From: Akkermansia muciniphila
GTDB lineage: Bacteria > Verrucomicrobiota > Verrucomicrobiia > Limisphaerales > UBA9464
Direction of reading: 5' to 3'
Assembly: GCA_945873715.1 (NCBI GenBank)
Contig: CAMCFL010000165.1
Coordinates: 1 to 6,923, forward strand
Length of the DNA stretch: 6,923 nucleotides
In this document: positions 1 through 5,368 of the stretch, in pieces
How the letters are laid out: the number at the start of each line of letters is the position of its first letter
How positions within the stretch are numbered: position 1 is the first letter of the stretch
Notes under the pieces: generated by a model
What the model was told of the DNA's origin: nothing
Seen by the model: the letters and a program-made list of their open reading frames with translations, nothing else
The model's database searches: none
Program-made: the position numbers and the translations under genes

Positions 1-14
1 GGAGGGATGGCAGC

Positions 15-149
15 GATTAGCCCGGGGTACCACCCCGGGTACGGGCGCGAAAAGTCCCATCAACCCCGGAGGGGTTGAAGCTCTGCCACCCCTCCGGGGT
101 GGGAGATTCTTTTGGGGCGTTTGACCCGGGGTGGTACCCCGGGCTAATC
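15..149. repeat. Composite palindromic element bounded by a perfect 26-bp inverted repeat
   Basis: Positions 15-40 and 124-149 are exact reverse complements (26 bp, starting GATTAGCCCGGGG). Inside lie two short hairpins: 61-77 (CAACCCC, loop GGA, GGGGTTG) and 86-102 (CCACCCC, loop TCC, GGGGTGG). The two inner hairpins are also complementary to each other (CCCCGGAGGGG against CCCCTCCGGGG), so the whole unit can fold as one long nested stem. No open frame here looks like a real protein. Similar GC-rich palindromes are, from memory, scattered in Verrucomicrobiota-type genomes; whether this is mobile or a structural RNA is unknown. Confidence 0.8.
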
Positions 150-155
150 ACTGAA

Positions 156-194
156 ACGCCTCCGGCGTACCGCACACCCGCCGTCTCAGGCGGG
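156..194. repeat. Two further short hairpins in the repeat cluster
   Basis: 156-168 is ACGCC, loop TCC, GGCGT, using the same TCC loop as the hairpin at 86-102. 177-194 is CCCGCC, loop GTCTCA, GGCGGG, whose CCGCCGTCT start resembles the half element at 1998-2019. Together with the unit at 15-149 and the element at 192-290 they fill the first 290 bases, in which I see no gene. Confidence 0.55.
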
Positions 195-290
195 GGCAGT
201 GTCAAGATGCGCCACCGCTGCCCTCAGCGGGCGCTTCCTCATCGCCGCCTGAGGACAGGCGGCCTACAACCGTGACGAATTCACGATGCT
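192..290 (+). repeat. Double-palindrome element, copy 1 (diverged)
   Basis: The core has two adjacent hairpins: 215-230 (CCGCTG, loop CCCT, CAGCGG) and 244-263 (GCCGCCTG, loop AGGA, CAGGCGGC). It is followed by CCTACAACC and ends near ACGATGC (283-289), which resembles the AAGATGC right end of copy 2. The left flank (GTGTCAAGATGCGCC) departs from the other copies. The core match to copies 2 and 4 is near-exact; the outer limits are approximate. Confidence 0.75.
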
Positions 291-358
291 TCCTTCCGGA
301 TGATGGGGTGATCCCCCTCGTTGCACAACGCAAAGACCGCTGATAGCCTGCGGGCCGC

Positions 359-763
359 ATGTCGGAGATCGCCAGTTACGTCAGCCACGGAGCCGCTCAG
401 GTCACACCCGCCACTCTGGAGAAGGTCCTCCGCAACCTTCCCCTCTGGAAGGTCGAGTTCGCACAGATCAATGCCCCGCTCTTTCCCCATCTCATTGATC
501 AGTTGGAGTTCCTCGCCGACGCCGTCGAGGACGTCGCCGAGGGGGCCTACAAGGATCTGACCTACTCCGCCCTTGCCGCCGCGGTGTTCGCCCTCACCTA
601 CGCCCACAAGAAGATGGATCTGATTCCCGACCACGTCGGGCCCCTCGGTCACGCCGACGATTCCAGCGTCGCCCGGGCCGTCCTGATCCTCCACGAGAAG
701 GCGTTCGCCGCCTACGCCGAGAAGACCGGGGTGGAGTTCGATCGGATCACCAGCAAGCCCTGA
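359..763 (+). CDS. DUF1232 (YkvA-like) small protein
   Basis: A 134-residue protein. Residues 86-108, beginning MDLIPDHVGPLGHADDSSVA, fit the core of the DUF1232/YkvA family (a segment like 'DLIPD-x-P-x-G-x-x-DD' followed by a hydrophobic helix). Residues 70-84 (ALAAAVFALTYAHKK) form a moderately hydrophobic helix before it, as usual in the family. The molecular function of DUF1232 is not established; many members are membrane-associated. The N-terminal 65 residues are acidic and helical and match nothing I recognise. The ATG at 359 is the only start available because an in-frame TAG lies at 344-346. The ribosome binding site is weak (GCGGG). The gene stands alone between repeat elements. The family call is fairly sure; the role is unknown. 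Confidence 0.75.
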   Translation: MSEIASYVSHGAAQVTPATLEKVLRNLPLWKVEFAQINAPLFPHLIDQLEFLADAVEDVAEGAYKDLTYSALAAAVFALTYAHKKMDLIPDHVGPLGHADDSSVARAVLILHEKAFAAYAEKTGVEFDRITSKP

Positions 764-783
764 GCCTGCGCAGCAGCGCTGGG

Positions 784-895
784 GGGCGTCTTTGAGTTTG
801 TTGTCACCGATGTAGGCCCGCTGCCCTCAGCGGGCGCTTTCACATCGCCGCCTGAGGGCAGGCGGCCTACAACCACGTCAAACCAAGATGCACCC
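784..895 (+). repeat. Double-palindrome element, copy 2 (most complete)
   Basis: The core starts GTAGGCCCGCTG at 812 and ends GGCGGCCTAC at 870. Each half is itself palindromic, and the left half is nearly the reverse complement of the right half, with outer GTAGGCC/GGCCTAC pairing exactly. Outside the core, 784-800 (GGGCGTCTTTGAGTTTG) and 879-895 (CAAACCAAGATGCACCC) are imperfect inverted repeats that look like terminal repeats. The length is about 112 bp and there is no coding capacity, so it resembles a small non-autonomous palindromic element (REP/BIME- or MITE-like). Confidence 0.75.
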
Positions 896-1002
896 GGCAC
901 TGGTTCCCCTTTGCCTTCGTCGCGGTCCAAGCACGACAAGACGGAGAACCGCCCCGCCATCAACCTTCTGGCATGGAGGCTATGGGCGAGGAATGGGTTG
1001 TT

Positions 1003-1034
1003 TCATCTGCGCCATCTGCGCCATCTGCGGATAA
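1003..1034 (+). repeat. CATCTGCGC tandem 9-mer array ending in GGATAA, copy 1
   Basis: Three head-to-tail units of CATCTGCGC/G are followed by GGATAA. The same array occurs at 6402-6434 in the same orientation. It ends 28 bases before the epimerase start codon, so it would be in the 5' leader if transcription starts upstream. The function is unknown; such arrays are, from memory, a recurrent interspersed repeat in Verrucomicrobiota and some planctomycete genomes. Confidence 0.85.
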
Positions 1035-1062
1035 GGCTCTGGCTTTTGGCTGAACGGACCCC

Positions 1063-1989
1063 ATGCAAGAGATCCGCGTCCTCGATTCCCATACCGGCGG
1101 CGAACCCACCCGCGTCGTGCTCGACGGCGGCCCCGACCTCGGCACCGGCCCTTTAGCCGATCGCGTCCGACGTTTCCGCGAGCAGTTCGATCACTACCGC
1201 TCCGCGATCGTCAACGAACCCCGTGGATCCGACGTGATGGTCGGGGCGCTGCTGGTGCCGCCGTCGGATCCGACCTGCCAGGCCGGGGTGATCTTCTTCA
1301 ACAATGTCGGTTACCTGGGCATGTGCGGGCACGGTACCATGGGACTGGCGGTGACGCTCGCGCACCTGGGTCGGCTTCAACCCGGGGATCTCCGACTGGA
1401 TACCCCCGTCGGGCCGGTCACGGCGACCTTGCACGCCGGTGGTTCCGTCTCGGTCGCCAACGTCCCCAGCTACCGGAAGGTGAAGGCCGCGACCATCGAC
1501 GTGCCGGGCGTGGGTCGGGTCACCGGCGATGTCGCCTGGGCCGGCAATTGGTTCTTCCTGGTGGGCGACCACGGGCAGGCGCTCGATCTGGCCCGCGTGG
1601 AAGCGCTGACCGACTACTCCTGGCGGATCCGTCAGGCGGTCAACGCCCAGGGTTACCCGGAGGTGGATCACGTCGAACTGTTTGGTCCCGGTGGCGTCGG
1701 ATCGCATTCGCGCAATTTCGTGCTCTGCCCTGGCAAGGCCTACGACCGTTCCCCCTGCGGCACCGGCACCAGCGCCAAACTCGCCTGCCTCGCGGCCGAC
1801 GACAAACTCGCCGAGGACCAACCCTGGATCCAGGAGAGCATCCTCGGCAGCCGCTTCGTCGGACGCTACCGCTGGATCGATCGCACCGCCGGGACGATCG
1901 CCCCCGTCGTGACCGGCACCGCCCACGTCAACGCCGAGGCGACGCTGCTGATCGACGAGACCGATCCGTTTCGTTGGGGAATCCGGTAG
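1063..1989 (+). CDS. Proline racemase-family enzyme, probably 4-hydroxyproline 2-epimerase
   Basis: 308 residues, the normal family length. It begins MQEIRVLDSHTGGEPTRVV, the typical family N terminus, which supports the ATG at 1063 despite a weak ribosome binding site. The two catalytic cysteines are present: Cys88 in MCGHGT (87-92) and Cys232 in DRSPCGTGTSA (228-238). Having both argues against trans-3-hydroxyproline dehydratase, which has Thr in place of the second Cys. MCGHGT rather than MCGHNS, plus GNWFFLV (161-167), favours hydroxyproline epimerase over proline racemase. The reaction would be cofactor-free interconversion of trans-4-hydroxy-L-proline and cis-4-hydroxy-D-proline in the cytoplasm, the first step in using collagen- or plant-wall-derived hydroxyproline. 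No other hydroxyproline-pathway gene is in view, so the substrate is inferred from motifs only. Transcription probably ends at the hairpin just downstream (2000-2026). Confidence 0.92.
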   Translation: MQEIRVLDSHTGGEPTRVVLDGGPDLGTGPLADRVRRFREQFDHYRSAIVNEPRGSDVMVGALLVPPSDPTCQAGVIFFNNVGYLGMCGHGTMGLAVTLAHLGRLQPGDLRLDTPVGPVTATLHAGGSVSVANVPSYRKVKAATIDVPGVGRVTGDVAWAGNWFFLVGDHGQALDLARVEALTDYSWRIRQAVNAQGYPEVDHVELFGPGGVGSHSRNFVLCPGKAYDRSPCGTGTSAKLACLAADDKLAEDQPWIQESILGSRFVGRYRWIDRTAGTIAPVVTGTAHVNAEATLLIDETDPFRWGIR

Positions 1990-1999
1990 GAGAGTCACC

Positions 2000-2026
2000 G
2001 CCGTCTGAGGGCAGGCGGCCTTTATT
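2000..2026 (+). terminator. Likely intrinsic terminator of the epimerase, built from half a palindromic element
   Basis: GCCGTCTG (2000-2007), loop AGGG, CAGGCGGC (2012-2019) pairs over 8 bp with one G-U wobble and is followed by CTTTATTT. It starts 10 bases after the stop codon. The stem equals the right half of the double-palindrome element, here with T at 2004 instead of C. The preceding GTCACC (1994-1999) also matches the left flank of copy 2, which suggests an internal deletion of a full element. Confidence 0.6.
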
Positions 2027-2092
2027 TAGGACCAATCCCTGCCGGGGGGATCGGCAGCCTGCCGGTCCAGGCCCCAAGTTCCAGGTCAGCCC

Positions 2093-2120
2093 GTACCGGC
2101 GAACCGCCGGTACCCCCGGT
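2093..2120. repeat. GTACCGGCG hairpin, first of a direct-repeat pair
   Basis: GTACCGGCG (2093-2101), loop AAC, CGCCGGTAC (2105-2113) is a perfect 9-bp stem, followed by CCCCGGT. A diverged direct copy lies at 2170-2197 (starting GGACCGGCG), about 22 of 28 positions identical. The two copies flank the korB terminator hairpin. Confidence 0.65.
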
Positions 2121-2130
2121 CAAAGCAGAA

Positions 2131-2161
2131 GGGCTCCACCCCGCAAAGCGTGGTGGAGCCC
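2131..2161 (-). terminator. Intrinsic terminator of the korA-korB operon
   Basis: GGGCTCCACC (2131-2140) and GGTGGAGCCC (2152-2161) form a perfect 10-bp stem, with a possible inner CGC/GCG pairing around an AAA loop. Read on the minus strand the hairpin begins 40 bases after the korB stop and is followed by TTCTGCTTTG, which is moderately T-rich. On the plus strand there is no T tract, so it should act mainly on korAB. Confidence 0.65.
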
Positions 2162-2169
2162 CAGGAAAT

Positions 2170-2197
2170 GGACCGGCGGGCCACCGGTACCCCCCGT
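2170..2197. repeat. GGACCGGCG element, second of the direct-repeat pair
   Basis: This is a diverged copy of 2093-2120, and both end in a GGTACCCCC-type string. The stem is weaker here: ACCGG (2172-2176) pairs with CCGGT (2184-2188). It lies only 4 bases from the korB stop codon at 2202. Confidence 0.55.
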
Positions 2198-2201
2198 TGG
2201 C

Positions 2202-3158
2202 CTACTTCATCCGGTCGAAGTTCTTCTTCAGGATCTGCCAGGGTTCGAGGCCGACGGTCTTCGCCTGGTGATCGGCGATGATCTGCCATTCGTTGGCATT
2301 CTTGGTCGGACGCTGGGTCTTGTAGAACACCCCGAACTTGCCGGGCGAGAGATCCTCGGCGAGGCGATAGGAGGCGTACTCGTCGGTGACGTCGTGTTCC
2401 TTGGGAACCTCCGCGAAAGTGCCGCCCTTGCGGGGGTTGGCGTGGTCAAACGCACCGGCGTAAAACTCGGTGCACTCGCTGAGCACCTGGATGAAGGCGA
2501 ACCCATCGTGATCCATCGCCTGTTCCATCATGGCGAGGACATGGTTCGGGTTGGTGCTCGTGGTCCGCGCCACAAAGGTCGCCCCGGCGCAGATCGCCTG
2601 CTTGATGGGGTTCACCGGACGATCCTTCGCGCCCCAGACGTCGGTCTTGGACTTGAAGCCGATCGGCGAGGTGGGCGAGGTCTGGCTCTTGGTCAGGCCA
2701 TAGACGTTGTTGTCCATGACCACGTACGTAAGCTTCACGTTCTTGCGGGCAGTGTGCGTGAAGTGGTTGCCACCGATCGAGAACGCGTCGCCGTCGCCAC
2801 CGAACACGAACACGTGCAGGTCCGGACGGCTCAGGGCCACACCCGAGGCGAAGGGAAGCGCGCGGCCGTGGATGAAGTGGGCGCCATGCGCCTGCACGAA
2901 ATACGGGAAGCGCGACGAGCAACCGATGCCGGCCACGGTCGTGATCTTCTCGTGAAACATGCGGCGCTTCTCGATCAGCTTGAAGTACAGCGCCAGAACG
3001 GAGAAGTCGCCGCAGCCCGGGCACCACGTAGGGTGATCGGCGGACACTTCCTTCTTGGTCAGCGGCTTGCGGTCCGCCTCGGTCAGCGGCGCCACCGGCG
3101 TCGCATTGGTGTTGGCGCCGCGCGGAAGCACGGCGAACGGAAAGGCCATCTCGCTCAT
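2202..3158 (-). CDS. korB: 2-oxoacid:ferredoxin oxidoreductase beta subunit (2-oxoglutarate type, KorB)
   Basis: 318 residues, cytoplasmic. It carries the thiamine diphosphate site and the proximal 4Fe-4S cluster of the enzyme that oxidises a 2-oxoacid with CoA to acyl-CoA, CO2 and reduced ferredoxin. Probable cluster ligands are Cys46 and Cys49 (CPGC), Cys80 (GIGCSSR) and Cys229 (LSECTEF). The thiamine diphosphate/Mg motif is GGDGDAFSIGGNH (120-132) with MDNNVYGLTKSQTSPTS (148-164). The N terminus has about 40 extra residues before HPTWCPGCG, common in KorB of aerobic bacteria. korB starts 30 bases after the korA stop, so they form one operon. The ATG at 3158 (MSEMAF) has a poor ribosome binding site, so it may rely partly on coupling to korA. 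2-Oxoglutarate is preferred by family likeness; pyruvate or branched-chain 2-oxoacids cannot be excluded. Confidence 0.94.
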   Translation of the reverse strand: MSEMAFPFAVLPRGANTNATPVAPLTEADRKPLTKKEVSADHPTWCPGCGDFSVLALYFKLIEKRRMFHEKITTVAGIGCSSRFPYFVQAHGAHFIHGRALPFASGVALSRPDLHVFVFGGDGDAFSIGGNHFTHTARKNVKLTYVVMDNNVYGLTKSQTSPTSPIGFKSKTDVWGAKDRPVNPIKQAICAGATFVARTTSTNPNHVLAMMEQAMDHDGFAFIQVLSECTEFYAGAFDHANPRKGGTFAEVPKEHDVTDEYASYRLAEDLSPGKFGVFYKTQRPTKNANEWQIIADHQAKTVGLEPWQILKKNFDRMK

Positions 3159-3188
3159 ATTCGTATCAGAAAAGGATTTCGTCAGGAC

Positions 3189-5000
3189 TCAGGCCGTCAT
3201 CGCAGCGATCCGGTCGAGGATCTCGCGGATCTTCCAGGTGAGACCGTCGCTCTTGGTGATGCCGCGGATCTTCTTGTCGGCATAACGGGCCCGGAGCAAT
3301 CCGCCGAACTGGCCCACGCCGTTCAGGCCCTCGTCGTTGAGTTCCACCACGAGCACGTGGTTGAAAGCCTCGAAGATCTTGTCCAGATCGTTGGGCAAGG
3401 GACTGATGTATTTGATGTGCAACCCCGAGACCGCCTGGCCCGCCGCACGGGCCACCTTGACCGCCTCCTGCACCGGGCCCTGGGCCGAGCCCCAGCTCAC
3501 CAGCAGCACCTGACCCTCAGGCGGACCGTACACCACCGGGGCCGGCAGTTCGGTCGCCAGCTTCTTGAGCTTGTTGCGACGCTTCGCCGTCATCTGCAAG
3601 TGCACCTTGGGCGATCCCGTCGGGTGCCCGAGTTCATCGTGCTCCAGACCGGTCACCACCGGATACTTGCCGCTGGCGACCCGCGTGCCCGGGGCGAGGT
3701 GGCGGGTGATGCCATCCGGCGCCGAAAGATCGTAGGGCTTGTGCTCCGTCACCGCGGTGTAGTCGGGCGAGATGTCCTGCACCACCTTGCGCAGGTCGGG
3801 TTCCTTGAAGGCTTCGATCCGGGTCGCAATGCCCTGATCGGTCAGGAGGATGACCGGCGTGCTGTACTTCCGCGCGATGTTCACCGCTTCGATCGCCGAG
3901 TAGAAACAGTCTTCCACCGACGCCGGCGCGATCACCACGCGAGGGCAGTCACCGTGCCCGCCAAAGACCGCGATGTTCAGGTCGGATTGCTCGATGTTGG
4001 TTGGCATGCCCGTGGAGGGACCGCCGCGTTGTACGTCCACCACGATCAACGGCATTTCCGCCATGACCGCCCAGCCGATCGCCTCGGTCTTGAGCGCAAT
4101 GCCCGGGCCGGACGACCCGGTCACCGCCACACGCCCACCCCAACTCGCCCCGAGCGCCATCGAAACCGAGGCAAGCTCGTCTTCGCACTGCTGGAACTGG
4201 CCGCCGTACTTGGGCAATTCCCGGCGCAACAGCTCCATGATGTCGGACCAGGGCGTGATGGGATATCCGGCACCGAAACGGACGCCGGCGGCAATCAATC
4301 CGTAGGCGAGGGCTTCGTTGCCGCTCATGACCACCTGGGAAAGGCCGACGTTTTCGCCGGGCTGGAACTGGAACAGTTCGGTCGCGGTGGCCAGGGTGTA
4401 ATGATAACCGGCATTGAAGGCGTTGAGTGCCGTCTCGGCAATCTTCGGATCCTTGCCGGTGAACCGCTCCTGCAACAGGCGGTGCAACTTCTCGACGTTC
4501 AGGTCGAACATCCGCGCCAGCAGACCCAGCGCGTACACGTTCTTGCCCTTGTCCCGCCCGGAGCCGCCGATGGCCTCGATGGTCAATGAAGAGATCGGGA
4601 CGCCGATGTGACGGTACTTCGCAAGATTCTCGGCCGGGATCGCCTCCGGCTTCAGGTGATCGGAATCGTACAGGACGATCCCGCCCTTCTTCAGCGAGCT
4701 CAGGTGGGCCAGGTAGCTGTGGTCGTAAAAGGCCAGTAGCATGTCGGCCTCGTCACCCGGCGAGAGCACTTCGCCCGATCCGATGCGCACCTGGAAGATC
4801 GAAGGGCCACCGGAGATGGTGGATGGAATGGTCATGAAGGTCATGACCTCCTGCTCGCTCCGACCGGCGAGGCGGGCCATAAACCCGCCAATCGCCTGAA
4901 TGCCGTCTTGCGAATTACCCGCGATCCGAATCACGGCTTCGGAAATCTTCGAGACCGTGGGTTGGCCACCCGCGGAGGTGGCTACAGCTGCTTCACTCAT
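3189..5000 (-). CDS. korA: 2-oxoacid:ferredoxin oxidoreductase alpha subunit with fused gamma domain (KorA)
   Basis: 603 residues from the ATG at 5000. Domain order: gamma (POR-type) domain about 20-205, with IAGNSQDGIQAIGG near its start; N-terminal pyrimidine-binding domain from about 225, with GYPITPWSDIMELL (245-258), GSSGPGIALK (295-304) and QRGGPSTGMPT (324-334); then a C-terminal transketolase-like domain from about 495 (VLLVSWGS onward). This gamma-alpha fusion is standard for two-subunit KorAB enzymes. The YPITP motif is typical of 2-oxoacid:ferredoxin oxidoreductases and its Thr is thought to contact substrate. I chose the ATG at 5000 because it gives MSEAAV and has AGGA six bases upstream; a TTG at 5027 would add nine residues. 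No ferredoxin or delta subunit is adjacent, so electrons must go to a ferredoxin encoded elsewhere. The complex may replace or supplement 2-oxoglutarate dehydrogenase in the TCA cycle. Confidence 0.95.
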   Translation of the reverse strand: MSEAAVATSAGGQPTVSKISEAVIRIAGNSQDGIQAIGGFMARLAGRSEQEVMTFMTIPSTISGGPSIFQVRIGSGEVLSPGDEADMLLAFYDHSYLAHLSSLKKGGIVLYDSDHLKPEAIPAENLAKYRHIGVPISSLTIEAIGGSGRDKGKNVYALGLLARMFDLNVEKLHRLLQERFTGKDPKIAETALNAFNAGYHYTLATATELFQFQPGENVGLSQVVMSGNEALAYGLIAAGVRFGAGYPITPWSDIMELLRRELPKYGGQFQQCEDELASVSMALGASWGGRVAVTGSSGPGIALKTEAIGWAVMAEMPLIVVDVQRGGPSTGMPTNIEQSDLNIAVFGGHGDCPRVVIAPASVEDCFYSAIEAVNIARKYSTPVILLTDQGIATRIEAFKEPDLRKVVQDISPDYTAVTEHKPYDLSAPDGITRHLAPGTRVASGKYPVVTGLEHDELGHPTGSPKVHLQMTAKRRNKLKKLATELPAPVVYGPPEGQVLLVSWGSAQGPVQEAVKVARAAGQAVSGLHIKYISPLPNDLDKIFEAFNHVLVVELNDEGLNGVGQFGGLLRARYADKKIRGITKSDGLTWKIREILDRIAAMTA

Positions 5001-5006
5001 CGATGA

Positions 5007-5010
5007 TCCT
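5007..5010 (-). promoter_or_regulatory. Ribosome binding site deciding the korA start
   Basis: On the minus strand AGGA is followed by six bases and then the ATG at 5000. This supports the ATG over the upstream in-frame TTG at 5027. Confidence 0.6.
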
Positions 5011-5085
5011 GTCAAAAATTGCCGCAAAACCGCCCGTTCCGATTCGGGAATCAGGTCAGCTTCAAGGCGAAGTGTTCAGCTCGGA

Positions 5086-5113
5086 ATGCTACCGGGATGC
5101 CTCACGGGGTCAA
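5086..5113 (-). promoter_or_regulatory. Candidate sigma-70-type promoter for korAB
   Basis: On the minus strand TTGACC (5113-5108) is separated by 16 bases from TAGCAT (5091-5086), 5/6 and 4/6 matches to the standard hexamers. It lies about 86 bases upstream of the korA ATG. It is the best pair I found in this gap, but the match is by eye and may be chance. Confidence 0.35.
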
Positions 5114-5237
5114 GAAGCCGGGTGCATGATCATTTCTTACGCTGCGAATCAGCAAAATAAGTGATCAAGCCCTGAACCCAGACCCTTTCCTCCAGCTTGC
5201 TCCGGATGCTACCGATGTTCGGACTGGTCCGCGGCGC

Positions 5238-5337
5238 GGGGCGCATCTTGAGCCTGTCGTCACCCACTGGAGGCCCGCTGCCCTCAGCGGGCGTTGCTTC
5301 ATCGCCGCCTGAGGGCAGGCGGCCTACAAATGCACCC
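5238..5337 (+). repeat. Double-palindrome element, copy 4
   Basis: The left end GGGGCGCATCTTGAG (5238-5252) matches the reverse complement of copy 2's right end (CCAAGATGCACCC) at most positions, supporting terminal inverted repeats. The core runs from AGGCCCGCTG (5271) to GGCGGCCTAC (5327) and matches copy 2. After CTACAA it jumps directly to ATGCACCC (5330-5337), lacking about 17 bases present in copy 2. Its right end is 31 bases from the bestrophin start. Confidence 0.75.
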
Positions 5338-5368
5338 CGCGGCGCAGCCCGGCTCTCCGACGTTCATC

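Larger units (their letters stand above)
764..1062. other. Gene-free gap between the DUF1232 gene and the epimerase
   Basis: Apart from the palindromic element (784-895) and the 9-mer array (1003-1034), the remaining sequence (roughly 896-1002) shows no convincing gene, RNA or terminator. Any promoter for the epimerase should be here, but I could not pick out a clear -35/-10 pair. Confidence 0.5.
5001..5368. other. Divergent regulatory gap between korA and the bestrophin gene
   Basis: This 368-base stretch holds the korA leader and candidate promoter (5086-5113), a dyad of TGATCA half-sites (5127-5132 and 5162-5167), a repeated ATGCTACCG string (5086 and 5207), and the palindromic element copy 4 (5238-5337) just before the bestrophin gene. 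No real coding sequence or structured RNA gene is evident, and I could not identify a bestrophin promoter. Confidence 0.5.

Noticed and set aside
17..275. Short frames within the first 275 bases on both strands
   Set aside because: They translate palindromic repeat DNA, giving Pro/Gly/Arg-rich peptides; such repeat-derived peptides are often misannotated as hypothetical proteins.
321..349. A TTGCAC...TAGCCT promoter-like pair before the DUF1232 gene
   Set aside because: The -10 match is only 3/6 and it would place the transcript start at or next to the start codon; not strong enough to list.
1003..1034. The 9-mer array as a CRISPR
   Set aside because: The units are contiguous 9-mers with no spacers and there are no cas genes in the window.
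1153..1998. A 281-codon frame antisense to the epimerase
   Set aside because: The opposite strand encodes a protein with both catalytic motifs intact; this frame has no recognisable domain.
1323..4589. A very long open frame (about 1,088 codons) on the plus strand opposite korA-korB
   Set aside because: It starts inside the epimerase gene in another frame, runs antisense to two clearly real genes, and its translation is Arg/Gly/His-rich without any domain. Long antisense frames are usual in GC-rich coding DNA.
5204..5217. A second korA promoter at the repeated ATGCTACCG string
   Set aside because: No -35-like hexamer lies 15-19 bases upstream on the minus strand.
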